Positions 36,384-45,816 are shown, counted from the first letter of the stretch. The stretch is 64,000 bases of DNA from Paraglaciecola sp. 20A4 (GCF_011378905.1 NZ_WTPY01000009.1:1-64000), one strand, 5' to 3'. Translations and numbers: made by a program. Notes: generated by a model from the sequence alone, not told the origin.

Positions 36384-37519
36384 TCGGGCAATTCCATCGG
36401 CAAAACTATATTCACCACACACCCCGAGTAGGTATTTTGATAAATAGAAAATTGATGATTTTCGGCATAAAGTACCTGCAAACGTTCCACTACGTTTTTC
36501 AACCCGACTCCGCCCCGTTGGCTTTCTATAAGCAATTGCGCTGATGATATGGGGATACTATCTGCATTTGGTCCATTATCGGCAACCGTAAGATGTAACA
36601 AGTTGTTGTAGACCTTAGCACTTATTTCTATAACGCCATTCGCTTCCATTTGCGCAATCGCGTACTTGATAGAATTCTCCACCAGTGGTTGTAACAATAA
36701 ACTGGGCACCAACAACTTCTCAGCCGCTAATTCAACGTTAAACTTTACATTGAGCCGCTCAGCAAAGCGCGTTTTTTCAATATCCAGATACAGCATTAAG
36801 GCTTTTAATTCATCATACAAACGAATTTTTTGCTCAGGATCATTATCCAGTGAGAAGCGCAAAAACGTCGCTAAACGGGCTAGCATTCCATTTGCGGTAC
36901 TTTTATCTCCACGTAATACCAAAGTCGAAATAGCGTTTAGGGTGTTGAATAGAAAATGCGGATTAATTTGATAGCGCAACATTTTAATTTGCGCCACGTG
37001 AGACAGTCGAATAGCCTCTAAATGAAGCTGCTTTTCATTTAACAACTTGAAGTGGTAGTTGATCCCAAAGTACAAACAGCTCCATACCATGATCATAAAA
37101 AAAGAATAGGTTACGGTTAAAAAAAGTTCTGCGACTTGAAAATTTTCCGGTTGATTACCTAGATACAAATCATACAGAGTCACATGGTCAAAAAAGTACA
37201 ACAAAAGTAAGTTTTTAATTGGCGTCCAGATGACAGCGATAAGCATGCATATGGCAATAATTACCACAAAAACATGCAGTGGTGCACGTTTAGACAAATG
37301 CCTATAAATAAACCGCAGCGGCCAAGTGAGAAGCCCACCAATTAATCCTGAGAATAAAAGGGGCAGTAAAATCAGATAGTATGTCTTTATCGCATAAGGA
37401 TTAAACGCAGCGTACTCAATGGTAAAAATCAGTACATAGAACGACCAGCCCAGTAGGTGCAATGTCCAAAAATTGGGTTTAGTTTCTCCTACATTGGAAA
37501 AAGCGCTTCGAAAACTCAA
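36380..37519 (-). CDS. LytS/YehU-type sensor histidine kinase
   Basis: A 379-residue kinase with four membrane segments in the first 150 residues (about 22-40, 46-66, 82-104, 130-152). The His_kinase domain has RYQINPHFLFNTLNAIS (phospho-acceptor His188), and a GHKL ATPase has LLLQPLVENSIKYAI (N box) and VADNGPN with GGVGLKNVVERL (G boxes). No extracellular ligand domain is evident, so it may sense within the membrane. It lies between two LytTR regulators, coupled to the downstream one. Confidence 0.92.
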   Translation of the reverse strand: MSFRSAFSNVGETKPNFWTLHLLGWSFYVLIFTIEYAAFNPYAIKTYYLILLPLLFSGLIGGLLTWPLRFIYRHLSKRAPLHVFVVIIAICMLIAVIWTPIKNLLLLYFFDHVTLYDLYLGNQPENFQVAELFLTVTYSFFMIMVWSCLYFGINYHFKLLNEKQLHLEAIRLSHVAQIKMLRYQINPHFLFNTLNAISTLVLRGDKSTANGMLARLATFLRFSLDNDPEQKIRLYDELKALMLYLDIEKTRFAERLNVKFNVELAAEKLLVPSLLLQPLVENSIKYAIAQMEANGVIEISAKVYNNLLHLTVADNGPNADSIPISSAQLLIESQRGGVGLKNVVERLQVLYAENHQFSIYQNTYSGCVVNIVLPMELPE

Positions 37520-37546
37520 GAAGCCCCCCCTCTTGATAAATCAGTA

Positions 37547-38266
37547 CTATTCAACATCAACGCCCAAAGCAGAAAACAACTGCGCTTTATAAGATTGACC
37601 AATTTTAACCTCATGGCCATTGTCTAGTTGGAGCAAAGAGAAGCGCCCTAATTCACTGTTTAATGAGTGAATGCAGTCAATGTTAACGATCGCACTACGG
37701 TGTACACGAATAAATTGTTTAGGGTCTAATGTTTGCTCAAGTGCTGAGAGAGTCTCTCGGTGCAAGTGCATTTTTGCTTCGCAATACAGCTCAACATAAT
37801 TTGCTGACCCTTTAACCCAGATAATATCTTGCGTATTAATAAATTTAACGCTGCCAACAGATTTAACCGGCAATTGGCGTCTAGTTTGGTTGATAGGCAT
37901 ATTAGAATGCTGCTTTTTATGTATTTTTGCGATGACTTGCGCGAGGCGACTATCTTCAAAGGGCTTTAATAAATAGTCGGTTGCCTCTAATTCAAAGGCG
38001 GTTAGAGCATATTCACTGTGAGCGGTTGTAAATACCCAGTGACACGTCACGTAGTTTTGCAGCTCCTTCGCGAGTTCAACTCCGTTACCGCCAATAATTT
38101 GAATATCCAAAAAGCAAATATCTGGTTGCTGTTCGAGTATGAGTTGTTTCGCGCTCTGATAACTGCTTGCTTCTGCTACCACCTCACAAAGCGGCGAGCG
38201 AGAAATATACTGCGCAATCCGCTCCCTCGCCAATGCTTCGTCATCTATTACTATACATCGATACAT
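37547..38266 (-). CDS. LytTR-family response regulator (kinase-proximal, upstream)
   Basis: A 239-residue regulator: receiver domain (IVIDDEALARE, phospho-Asp54 in FLDIQIIGGNG, LKPFED) and LytTR DNA-binding domain (about 135-235: IIWVKGSANYVELYC, FIRVHRSAIVNIDCI). The start at 38266 is set by GGAG about nine bases upstream; a 56-codon open extension upstream encodes a hydrophobic tail unlike the family and is discarded. First gene of the regulator-kinase-regulator unit. Confidence 0.9.
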   Translation of the reverse strand: MYRCIVIDDEALARERIAQYISRSPLCEVVAEASSYQSAKQLILEQQPDICFLDIQIIGGNGVELAKELQNYVTCHWVFTTAHSEYALTAFELEATDYLLKPFEDSRLAQVIAKIHKKQHSNMPINQTRRQLPVKSVGSVKFINTQDIIWVKGSANYVELYCEAKMHLHRETLSALEQTLDPKQFIRVHRSAIVNIDCIHSLNSELGRFSLLQLDNGHEVKIGQSYKAQLFSALGVDVE

Positions 38267-38664
38267 CAGAGTCACTCCATGCGCTCTACAAAAATGAAAT
38301 CGGAATATACAAGTTAAGATAAAGATACTGAACAGTGGTGAGACAAGTAACGGCAGAATAAGATGAAATGTAAAGAAACGTAAAGAAAAAGGACAATGCC
38401 AACGGCAAAACCCTTTGTCCAGGAAGCGATACATGTTTAATAATATGTATCGATCGGGTCACTACTCCGATGAACAAAGTATAGCCTAACGACTTGACTA
38501 ATTAGTAAGCTTTGTGACGAATCCTGCATTTTTTGGGATAAACGTACTCAGTTACCAACAGAAATACCTAGAAACATTTCGTCAACCGAAATAAATATCG
38601 CTAAGCAAATAACAAAAACGGCAACCGAAGTTGCCGTTTCATTAATTTTGAATAACCAGCTTAA
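38267..38664. other. Intergenic region
   Basis: Upstream region of the LytTR regulator and downstream region of the TonB receptor. It holds the receptor terminator at 38616-38639. The remainder shows no gene; the regulator promoter must lie here, but I could not place it. Confidence 0.55.
38616..38639 (-). terminator. Rho-independent terminator of the TonB receptor gene
   Basis: Perfect ten-base stem aaacggcaac / gttgccgttt with a four-base loop. On the minus strand it is followed by a T-run (TTTTTGTT). Textbook shape. Confidence 0.88.
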
Positions 38665-41600
38665 TTAAAAGCGAGCTTCAAACCCTAGTTCAACATAACG
38701 AGGCGATTGCCATGTATAAGCTGCACCGTAATATGAATTAAATGAACCTTCCGCGCGATTATTTTCATAATGTTCATTTCGTGACGTCTCGGCTTGGCCA
38801 TTTAAAACGTTGTACACATTCAATGTCGCGCGCATATCTACATCACTAAAGGTGAAGTTGTAGTTTGCTGACAAATCAAGGTTAAATGTCCAAGGCGTGC
38901 GCCCCCTAGTACCACGTGGACTAAATTGATAGATTTTCTCATCCTGCCCACATATCCCATCTTCATTAGCGTCAGGACATTGATTTGTGTATAAATAGAA
39001 AGTATCACCGTAGCTGCCATAAACGGTTGGATCATGAGACGGATATCCCTGACCAAAGGCACTTAACGGACGTCCACTAGAAAGGGTTGAATTAAAGCCA
39101 ACCGTTAAATCTTCAGTCACATCATATGAACCAAAGAATTTAAATACGTGACGTCGATCATTAGGCTGGTAACCATCTGAACCATCCATCAGCGCAGGGA
39201 AATCGAAATCCTGCGTTACACCCGCATCGGCTTGGCCGATATCAGATTTAACCGCACCTTCAAAGTTACCTACGCTTCGGCTCCAAGTGTATATTAACGA
39301 CATACGCATGTTATCAGCACGATAGTTAATTTGAGGTTGTAAAGCCGTATATTCGTTCACAGCATCAGGTAAACCAATTTCTTCAGCGGAATAGGTTCTA
39401 CGGCTGTCTGGATCGATAGCACCGTCGTTGTTGTTATCCAACTGCCAAGTTGAAGACTTACCGGGGTTAAGTAACGTACAGGTTGCTTGCGATGCAAACG
39501 GCCCACAGTAATCGTCTAGTGCAGTGGCAACTTCACGATAGATGGCGCGAACTGAGAATGAAAATTCATCGTTAATGGCCGTTTCATAGCCTACGATATA
39601 TTCATCTTTACTAAAGGGATCAGCCTCTTCCGCTTGGAATGTTTCTTTCGTTGCGGGATTAGGTACAGAGTTAACAATTTGCGAATCAGCAATTGTACCT
39701 GAAACCGGCGAAGTGCCAGTAGGTGCACCTGATGCATCGGCTCCAGTGAAGGCATAATAAGTGGTTGTATCACTTAAGCCAGACGCAGCACGATAATTAG
39801 TATTGTTAGCTACTGGCAAATAGTAAGTACCGTACGTTCCATATATTTTAGACTCGCCGGCACCGGTAGGATCCCAGCTAAAACCTAAGCGCGGAGCAAT
39901 ATCTGTTTTAAACGATGAGAAAACCTTGCCAGTTACGCCTGAGTTTTCAAACTCATCGCGACGAAGCCCTAATGACAGCATCAAATCATCCGTTACTTGC
40001 CATTCATCTTCGATGTACCAAGCACTTAAGTCTGTGCTGAAACCGCCACCACCGGTGAATATACGATCAGCGACAACATCAAATAAAGCACCGGTAGTAT
40101 TGGTGAATAAAGGACCATCGTTATTGCTGATTACAGCGTTCGGTTCGATAGAAGAATATGTCCAGCTGTGTCCAGTGATGGGTGAAGAAGTATGAAAAGT
40201 TTCACGTTCTTGTTTATCATAGCCCACTCTTACTAAGTGATCTTCGAACGCATACTCAATATCAATCCGCGTTTGCTTGTTTTTATCTTGATTCGTACCT
40301 GTGTTTCCGCCGGCCCCGCAGCTATTTATCTTCTGATTTGCAGGAACGCTTCTGGTATCTAGTACTGTCGGGCAATCTAAATTGCTCGGCGTGTTGGTGT
40401 AATCGGTTTCGATTTCACCATACATCGCAGAAACAGTTAGCTCATCAGTAAAGTTACCCGTGTAGCTGATACTTTTAAGATCGCCACCACGCTCTCTGAT
40501 TGTGCTTTGTGAAGCCTCACCAATCTCTCCCGTCTGTGAATCAAATGCATACGATGTAGACTGAGTATTGCTCTTGTTCGAATAGCCAAATAAGCTAATT
40601 TTATGATCGTCATTCACAAACCAATCGACCTTAGCACCCCAAAACATATTGTCCGAGCCACTTGAATCACGTTTGATGAAAGTGTTATCAGGTGCGTATT
40701 GGGAATTGCCGCTAGACTGTGAAGCAAAGTTATTTTCAACATCACGAGGATTAATTAGCGCATAGAAAAACAAAGTATCTTCAATTAATGCACCAGATGC
40801 AGACAACGTAAATTCACTTTTGCTGTAGTCATCTTGAGTTTGGTTGCGAAAAACTTCTTGGCCACCCGCCCCGCCGGCAGAATAAGAAACCTGACCATCT
40901 TCACGAAGAGATTTAGGAGTAAACAAAGCTGTTGCAGCAAATTCCCATTCGTTTGAACCACTCTTAGTCACCGCATTTAATACGCCGCCCGTTGTTCTAC
41001 CAAATTGAGCTGAGTAGCCCCCGGTTTTAACTTGGAACTCTTTATAAAATTCAAAAGGAACCGTACCACAGCCCAAACCTTGACTGGTGTTTGTGACTTC
41101 CATACCATTGATATAACAAGAGTTCTCAGCAACAGAAGCGCCACCGAAAGACGCTGTACCACCAGAGTTAGGCGAACTGAAGCTGGAATCACCCATAACT
41201 GTACCTGGGGCAAGTAAGGCGACTGCGGTAATATTGCGAGACACCGGCATTCTGTCCAACTCGACTTCGTCAATCACAAGCCCTGAATCGGTCGAGCTTA
41301 AGTCGATTGCGGAAATTCTTGCTCCTGTTACTTCAATACGTTCAGTGCCATCATTATCAATAAAGTCGAACGCTAATGAAGTGTTTGAGCCCAAGCTGAT
41401 ACGTGTTTTTTGTTCAGCTACTACTGTATCGCCCTTTTTGACAGTGATGTCATAAACGCCAGTAGGCAATTTAGCGAAACGGAAGCTGCCTTCATCGCTA
41501 ACTGATATTTCTCGTTCAAGCCCAGTCGCTGGGTCTTTGGCAATAACCGTGTATTGTGAATAATCGTTAGCGTTGATTGAACCTGAAATATTTGCTGTCG

Positions 41601-41688
41601 TGTTATCTGCCAAAGCAGGTAATGCAAAACCAAGTGACGCAGCTACCGCAAGTGCAGTAATACTTCGTCTAAATGATGTTTGTTTCAT
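38665..41688 (-). CDS. Oar-like TonB-dependent receptor with carboxypeptidase-like N-domain
   Basis: A 1007-residue outer-membrane receptor. A signal peptide (ends ALA-DN, about 28) is followed by a carboxypeptidase regulatory-like beta sandwich (about 30-115), the plug (ERIEVTGARI, then RMPVSRNITAVALLAPGTV, about 118-260 including an Oar-like GGASVAENSCYINGM segment) and a 22-strand-type barrel ending VELGFEARF. It imports a large or scarce substrate using TonB energy, or acts as an Oar-type surface protein. The start at 41688 has GGGAG eight bases upstream; the longer frame is not needed. Monocistronic, with its own terminator. Confidence 0.9.
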   Translation of the reverse strand: MKQTSFRRSITALAVAASLGFALPALADNTTANISGSINANDYSQYTVIAKDPATGLEREISVSDEGSFRFAKLPTGVYDITVKKGDTVVAEQKTRISLGSNTSLAFDFIDNDGTERIEVTGARISAIDLSSTDSGLVIDEVELDRMPVSRNITAVALLAPGTVMGDSSFSSPNSGGTASFGGASVAENSCYINGMEVTNTSQGLGCGTVPFEFYKEFQVKTGGYSAQFGRTTGGVLNAVTKSGSNEWEFAATALFTPKSLREDGQVSYSAGGAGGQEVFRNQTQDDYSKSEFTLSASGALIEDTLFFYALINPRDVENNFASQSSGNSQYAPDNTFIKRDSSGSDNMFWGAKVDWFVNDDHKISLFGYSNKSNTQSTSYAFDSQTGEIGEASQSTIRERGGDLKSISYTGNFTDELTVSAMYGEIETDYTNTPSNLDCPTVLDTRSVPANQKINSCGAGGNTGTNQDKNKQTRIDIEYAFEDHLVRVGYDKQERETFHTSSPITGHSWTYSSIEPNAVISNNDGPLFTNTTGALFDVVADRIFTGGGGFSTDLSAWYIEDEWQVTDDLMLSLGLRRDEFENSGVTGKVFSSFKTDIAPRLGFSWDPTGAGESKIYGTYGTYYLPVANNTNYRAASGLSDTTTYYAFTGADASGAPTGTSPVSGTIADSQIVNSVPNPATKETFQAEEADPFSKDEYIVGYETAINDEFSFSVRAIYREVATALDDYCGPFASQATCTLLNPGKSSTWQLDNNNDGAIDPDSRRTYSAEEIGLPDAVNEYTALQPQINYRADNMRMSLIYTWSRSVGNFEGAVKSDIGQADAGVTQDFDFPALMDGSDGYQPNDRRHVFKFFGSYDVTEDLTVGFNSTLSSGRPLSAFGQGYPSHDPTVYGSYGDTFYLYTNQCPDANEDGICGQDEKIYQFSPRGTRGRTPWTFNLDLSANYNFTFSDVDMRATLNVYNVLNGQAETSRNEHYENNRAEGSFNSYYGAAYTWQSPRYVELGFEARF

Positions 41689-41944
41689 GTATGACTCCCT
41701 GAAATTAATTTTAATTGTTATTAATCGGTAAATTGCATACGCAATAACTCGATAATTCGAAACTAACAAAAAGTTCAACTAGGAAAGTAAATTAGGGATG
41801 AAACAAACACTTGATGGTGTGAAAACAGCATATTGGCGCCGTATATCAGGCCAACTTAGCGGACCAATAGACGTGTAACACTAAAAGGTAATGTCTGGCT
41901 GCGCTAACGTTGTGTTAACACAACCAGTACACATGCACTATCAC

Positions 41945-42259
41945 TCATAACTTAGCTAACAACGCCTGATAATCAACATTTAGCCTACTCGCCATCAACG
42001 TGCCTGTTTTATTGGCATTGTTAAGCGCGGCGAATGTAACCGGGTCGTGCCCGTTACACACTAACCCCTTGGCCAAGTATTTCGCTTTCACACCACTGCG
42101 TTTTATCGCCATATGCAGTCTAATTCGACTATCACTTTTGAGCGCTTCACACACTTTCACCAATTTTTTTTCTACAACCGGATCCATATACTCTGCGCTT
42201 ACTGACGTTGCACACATTGCGCTTAATCCAACAGCTCCTGCAAAAAATAAATTTTTCAT
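41945..42259 (-). CDS. DUF3718 secreted small protein
   Basis: A 104-residue protein with a signal peptide (cleavage near VSA-EY, about 22) and a conserved-looking domain LVKVCEALKSDSRIRLHMAIKRSG...LVCNGHDPVTFA, which matches DUF3718 of Alteromonadales and Vibrionales. The two Cys residues (about 37 and 68) may form a disulfide in the periplasm. Function unknown. It stands alone between the TonB receptor and the YiiX-like gene. Confidence 0.82.
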   Translation of the reverse strand: MKNLFFAGAVGLSAMCATSVSAEYMDPVVEKKLVKVCEALKSDSRIRLHMAIKRSGVKAKYLAKGLVCNGHDPVTFAALNNANKTGTLMASRLNVDYQALLAKL

Positions 42260-42527
42260 GACATGCCTCTTTATTATTAGAAAACCGAAATAGTAAACAC
42301 CACCGAAATGGCAGGTTCAGCTAATAAGTAGATTATGAATAAGACATGGTTGTTTAAATATCGCTCAAGCGCGGTAAAATGAGATAAAGCGATCAAGCAG
42401 TGATTGCATAGGCTTAACCGCCTTGGGTATGGTGTTGTTCAACGGCATAAATATTTATCTTGTTACGTGTCAGAAATTCGCTAGTATAAAAAACATACAT
42501 GGATGTAGATATTTTTAGGGATTAAAC

Positions 42528-43193
42528 ATGACAATCTGCCAACAACATCAACAAAGAAGCTACGCACAAATCCGTGAAAAAATGCAACCTGGCGATATCA
42601 TTGCCTTTGGCGGCAATAGTCTATTTTCTAAGTGGGCAAAATTAACCACACGTTCGGTTGTCACCCATGTCGCCGTTGTTATAAAAACCCAAGTGTTAGA
42701 TGAAGGTAGTGGTAGATATTTTAATCAAGCCATAGAAGCAACTAGTTATAACGGCAAATGTGGCGTTATGCTCACCCGCCTTAGTGAGCGGGTTGCGACT
42801 TATGATGGTGATATGTGGTGGTTACCTTTAGGGAATAAAGCCAGAGTTAATTTAGAAAGCAACAAAAGCGCATTTTTTGACTTTCTATTCAAGCAAAATC
42901 ACAAACCCTATGATATTTGGCAACTATTTGGCTCTACTGTTGACGCAACAGACTCCATTCCTTTATTAAAAGAGATGAGCTTAAATTCTGAGGATTTTTC
43001 TAGTTGGTTTTGCTCTGAACTGGTAGCTGAAGCCATGGAGCAAGGAAAGATAATCGGTTCAGTTAACGCCTCAGAAGTAACACCCATCGATATCTGTCGC
43101 TTTAATGTATTTGAAGAGCAATACGTGCAATTCAGAGGGGAATCTAAAACAATCACCGGGTATAATTCGATGCCGTTTAATACATGGCAGTAG
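42528..43193 (+). CDS. YiiX/YebB-like permuted papain-fold (NlpC/P60 superfamily) protein
   Basis: A 221-residue protein with the permuted NlpC/P60 layout: PGDIIAFGGNSLFSKWAKLTTRS, His47 in VVTHVAVV, AIEATSYNG, and then the nucleophile Cys162 in SWFCSELVAEAM. These permuted enzymes are thought to act on peptides, amides or acyl groups. No signal peptide is visible, so it is likely cytoplasmic, unlike cell-wall hydrolases. Single gene with a weak hairpin after it (about 43245-43263). Substrate unknown. Confidence 0.8.
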   Translation: MTICQQHQQRSYAQIREKMQPGDIIAFGGNSLFSKWAKLTTRSVVTHVAVVIKTQVLDEGSGRYFNQAIEATSYNGKCGVMLTRLSERVATYDGDMWWLPLGNKARVNLESNKSAFFDFLFKQNHKPYDIWQLFGSTVDATDSIPLLKEMSLNSEDFSSWFCSELVAEAMEQGKIIGSVNASEVTPIDICRFNVFEEQYVQFRGESKTITGYNSMPFNTWQ

Positions 43194-43279
43194 TGTTGAT
43201 AAATATTACTAACTAGAAAACGCATAAATAATGAATAAAAAGCAGGCACACTGGAAATGTGCCGGACGGTGCAAATTAA

Positions 43280-43609
43280 TTAAAACGTATTATCTTGATG
43301 AATTTTAATGAACAAGGGTGTGCCATGCTTACTGTAATCAATTTTATACTCTTTACCATTGATCGTTTGTACAAAAAGTAAGGTCTTTTCTTCTCCGAAA
43401 ACATCACCTACCGTTACATCCACCATTTCCATATCTAGTTGTTTTGCTTCGCGCCTATTATCTGGTATCGCCCCAGTGTATTCTTTTATACTTTTGTGCG
43501 TCACAAGAATAGCAGGGTTATCTTCACCATTAGTGACCAAAAGATCTAGCTTCCTAATTTTATGAATAAGAGTGTTACGGCCACTGACTAAGAATGGTTT
43601 TTCGGTCAT
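43280..43609 (-). CDS. Orphan hypothetical protein
   Basis: A 109-residue soluble protein I do not recognise. The start at 43609 is supported by GGAG six bases upstream; the open frame goes four codons further from a TTG. Sequence segments DLLVTNGEDNPAILVTHKSI, VDVTVGDVFGEEKTLLFVQT and INGKEYKIDYSK suggest a compact all-beta or alpha/beta fold. It lacks signal peptide and membrane spans. The convergent YiiX-like gene ends 87 bases away. A perfect inverted repeat lies 56 bases upstream of its start. Confidence 0.65.
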   Translation of the reverse strand: MTEKPFLVSGRNTLIHKIRKLDLLVTNGEDNPAILVTHKSIKEYTGAIPDNRREAKQLDMEMVDVTVGDVFGEEKTLLFVQTINGKEYKIDYSKHGTPLFIKIHQDNTF

Positions 43610-43664
43610 ATTGTTCTCCAAATGCCTATATTTTTATATACTAAGGCCCGTTATATAGTAGCAA

Positions 43665-43703
43665 GATAACAAAGTTTATTTATCCTTGCACACCTTTGTT
43701 ATC
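43665..43703. repeat. Perfect 10-base inverted repeat, possible operator
   Basis: Arms gataacaaag / ctttgttatc with a 19-base spacer, about 56 bases upstream of the orphan 109-residue gene on the minus strand. No T-tract on either side, so an operator or leader stem is more likely than a terminator. Confidence 0.5.
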
Positions 43704-43960
43704 TCATTGTAAATTATAAACTACTGGCTGGGGCGAGTGCACAAAAGCCTCAAAATAAGATTAACATCAGCATTACGGAATTCGCCGACGGGCTTACTTG
43801 TATTAGATAACAAAAAGCAGCAGGTACAACACTTTCGGTTTTCAACAGTATCGTTACTGCCAAACGGCGAGTAGCAGAGGTAGACTGTTGGCAATTTGTT
43901 TAAAAATAGACCTCACTGTGCATTTTTCCAGCAAACTGTCACTCAAGTGTAAGCAAACAG

Positions 43961-43989
43961 ATGACAAGTAAAATAAAAGTGCTTATACT
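43961..43989 (+). promoter_or_regulatory. Sigma-70 promoter of the tRNA gene
   Basis: -35 ATGACA (five of six), 17-base spacer, -10 TATACT, followed by a GC-rich discriminator (GCGCG). This is the pattern of stringently controlled stable-RNA promoters. It lies about 70 bases upstream of the tRNA. Confidence 0.75.
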
Positions 43990-44059
43990 GCGCGTCGTTT
44001 TACACCTTTGCTGATTTCTTCAGCGAGTAAAACATAGCGTTTAAGATAGTTTTTAAGAT

Positions 44060-44136
44060 GGCCCAATAGCTCAGTTGGTTAGAGCATCCGACTCATAATC
44101 GGCAGGTCCCCTGTTCAAGTCAGGGTTGGGCCACCA
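44060..44136 (+). tRNA. tRNA with anticodon CAU, probably tRNA-Ile2
   Basis: A 77-base cloverleaf with acceptor GGCCCAA / TTGGGCC, D arm with AGCTCAGTTGGTTAGAG, anticodon stem CCGA / TCGG with loop CTCATAA, T loop TTCAAGT and an encoded CCA. The anticodon is CAT at 44094-44096. The pairs C4-G69 and C5-G68 and the T-loop sequence match isoleucine tRNA-Ile2, whose C34 is turned to lysidine by TilS to read AUA; elongator tRNA-Met lacks these pairs in E. coli. Elongator Met remains possible. A T-run follows the CCA. Confidence 0.93.
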
Positions 44137-44454
44137 TTTTTACATCTATTTTCCAATCATTTATACAATGTCCATTGCTCTAAATATTAAATCGAATTTA
44201 AGCCCCATCGTAATAATATCGAAAATCGAAATAACGATTTTTTCATGTGACTTTCTGTCAACCAATGCCTTTAATAATCTGCCACTTCACTTCAGTAAGA
44301 AGATGCATGGCTTATTGGATTTAGAAGGAGCAATATTGCTGTGCGTTTAAGAAATACGGCTCGCCTTGTGCAATAAACGCTGAAACACTCGTGTCGACTG
44401 TAAACGAGCATAAGCCCTCTATTTAATAGTTCTATCTTCATTTGGATTTCAAAC
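44137..44454. other. Intergenic region after the tRNA
   Basis: 318 bases with no credible gene. It starts with a T-rich stretch that may end the tRNA transcript. The open frame across it begins inside the tRNA and is rejected. Confidence 0.55.
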
Positions 44455-45816
44455 GTGAACATCAGTAACTTAAAAGCGCAACTCAAAGCTATCGCCTATC
44501 AGTTTAACGGACACATATGGTTCTCTCATGACCAGCAGTATCACATTCGTAAAAGAGTGTTTAATCATGGTATCAACAATACCCCCCTGGTCATTATTGA
44601 GGCGAGTTGTGAAGAAGATATTCGTCTGGCTATCAACTTTGCCAACGAACATAACTTGGCGATATCAGTCAAAGGAGGGGGGCATTCCAATACGGGAAGC
44701 TGTGTAGTGAACGACGGGATCGTGCTAGACATGTCGACCTTTAAATCTATTTCCCTTGCTGAAGATCGACAATCTGTTCGCTTAGGCGCAGGTGTTAGGA
44801 ATAGGGAACTAGATGCTTACACCACCCAATATGGTTTGGCTGTTCCACTGGGTACATGCCCTGATGTAGGGGTTATCGGTGCCACCTTAGGAGGAGGAAT
44901 CGGATTTTTATCACGTAAGTTTGGCCTAACCTGTGACAGCTTAGTCAACGTCACAATGATCGATGCACTGGGAATAAAGAGAATAGTCGATAAAGTCTCT
45001 GACCCGGACCTTTTTTGGGCATTAAGTGGCGGTGGGGGCTGCCAATTTGGCGTGATTACCGAGATAACGTTAAAAGTCTATGTCGTACCATCAACAGTGA
45101 TTGGCGGCTTCATAGAATGGCCTATTTGCGAAGCGAAAAAGGTGTTAAAACATTATAGTGATGAAGTGCTCAGCAGCGCCAGAGACTACTTTGTATATGC
45201 TTATCTATCCAGAGCCTCCCAGGGCCGAGAAAAAATCTCAATAATGGTTTTTAGCACAGCGACTAAGTCAGAATGTGACGCTTTTTTTAAGCGTATTTCA
45301 AATTGGGGCATTGGCGCAAAAATGGACATTAGTGAAAAAACCTACCTTGAAATGCAAGCTAATGCCTATCAAAGTGAGCTTTGTGTTTATTGGCGTAATG
45401 GCTTTGTATCCCACGCGCTATCTTCACAATTTATTGATGACGTTATTGATTGCTATGTTAATTGTCCAGATGATTATTGCGGGATCATGTTTGATCCTCT
45501 TGGCGGGGCAATTCAAGATAGAGCCTGTGAAGACAGCGCATTCGTTCATCGAAAATCAAATTTTATATGCAGTGTCACTGGTATCAGTGGAGGTGTAAAA
45601 ATAGTTTCGGAAATCGAGCGTTGGGTTGATGACAGCCATGCTACTTTGTCTACTTTTTATAATGGGCAGGCATATCAAAATTATGAGTTCTTGGCAAAGG
45701 ATGAACTGAAAAGCTACTTTGGTAAAAATAGCCTTAAATTACTCGCGCTAAAACATCGATACGATCCAAAGTGTCGTTTCTATGGGAGTTTAAGCCGTCA
45801 CTTAATAGAGGCTTGA
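44455..45816 (+). CDS. FAD-linked oxidoreductase (berberine-bridge-like, PCMH family)
   Basis: A 453-residue flavoprotein. The PCMH-type FAD domain (about 40-210) has SVKGGGHSNTG with His77, the usual attachment site of 8-alpha-histidyl FAD, and GGGIGFLSRKFGLTCDSL with Cys160, which aligns with the second flavin-linking Cys of bicovalent members. The C-terminus has FYGSLSRH, close to the berberine-bridge motif. Such enzymes oxidise sugars, alcohols or secondary metabolites. The start is GTG with a weak GGA site. It stands alone; no signal peptide. Substrate unknown. Confidence 0.85.
   Translation: MNISNLKAQLKAIAYQFNGHIWFSHDQQYHIRKRVFNHGINNTPLVIIEASCEEDIRLAINFANEHNLAISVKGGGHSNTGSCVVNDGIVLDMSTFKSISLAEDRQSVRLGAGVRNRELDAYTTQYGLAVPLGTCPDVGVIGATLGGGIGFLSRKFGLTCDSLVNVTMIDALGIKRIVDKVSDPDLFWALSGGGGCQFGVITEITLKVYVVPSTVIGGFIEWPICEAKKVLKHYSDEVLSSARDYFVYAYLSRASQGREKISIMVFSTATKSECDAFFKRISNWGIGAKMDISEKTYLEMQANAYQSELCVYWRNGFVSHALSSQFIDDVIDCYVNCPDDYCGIMFDPLGGAIQDRACEDSAFVHRKSNFICSVTGISGGVKIVSEIERWVDDSHATLSTFYNGQAYQNYEFLAKDELKSYFGKNSLKLLALKHRYDPKCRFYGSLSRHLIEA

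Larger units (their letters stand above)
43610..44059. other. Intergenic region upstream of the tRNA
   Basis: These 450 bases have no credible gene. They contain the inverted repeat at 43665-43703 and the tRNA promoter at 43961-43989. The middle part (43704-43960) shows nothing recognisable. Confidence 0.6.

Noticed and set aside
44126-44350. 74-codon open frame downstream of the tRNA
   Set aside because: Starts inside the tRNA acceptor end and has random-looking composition.
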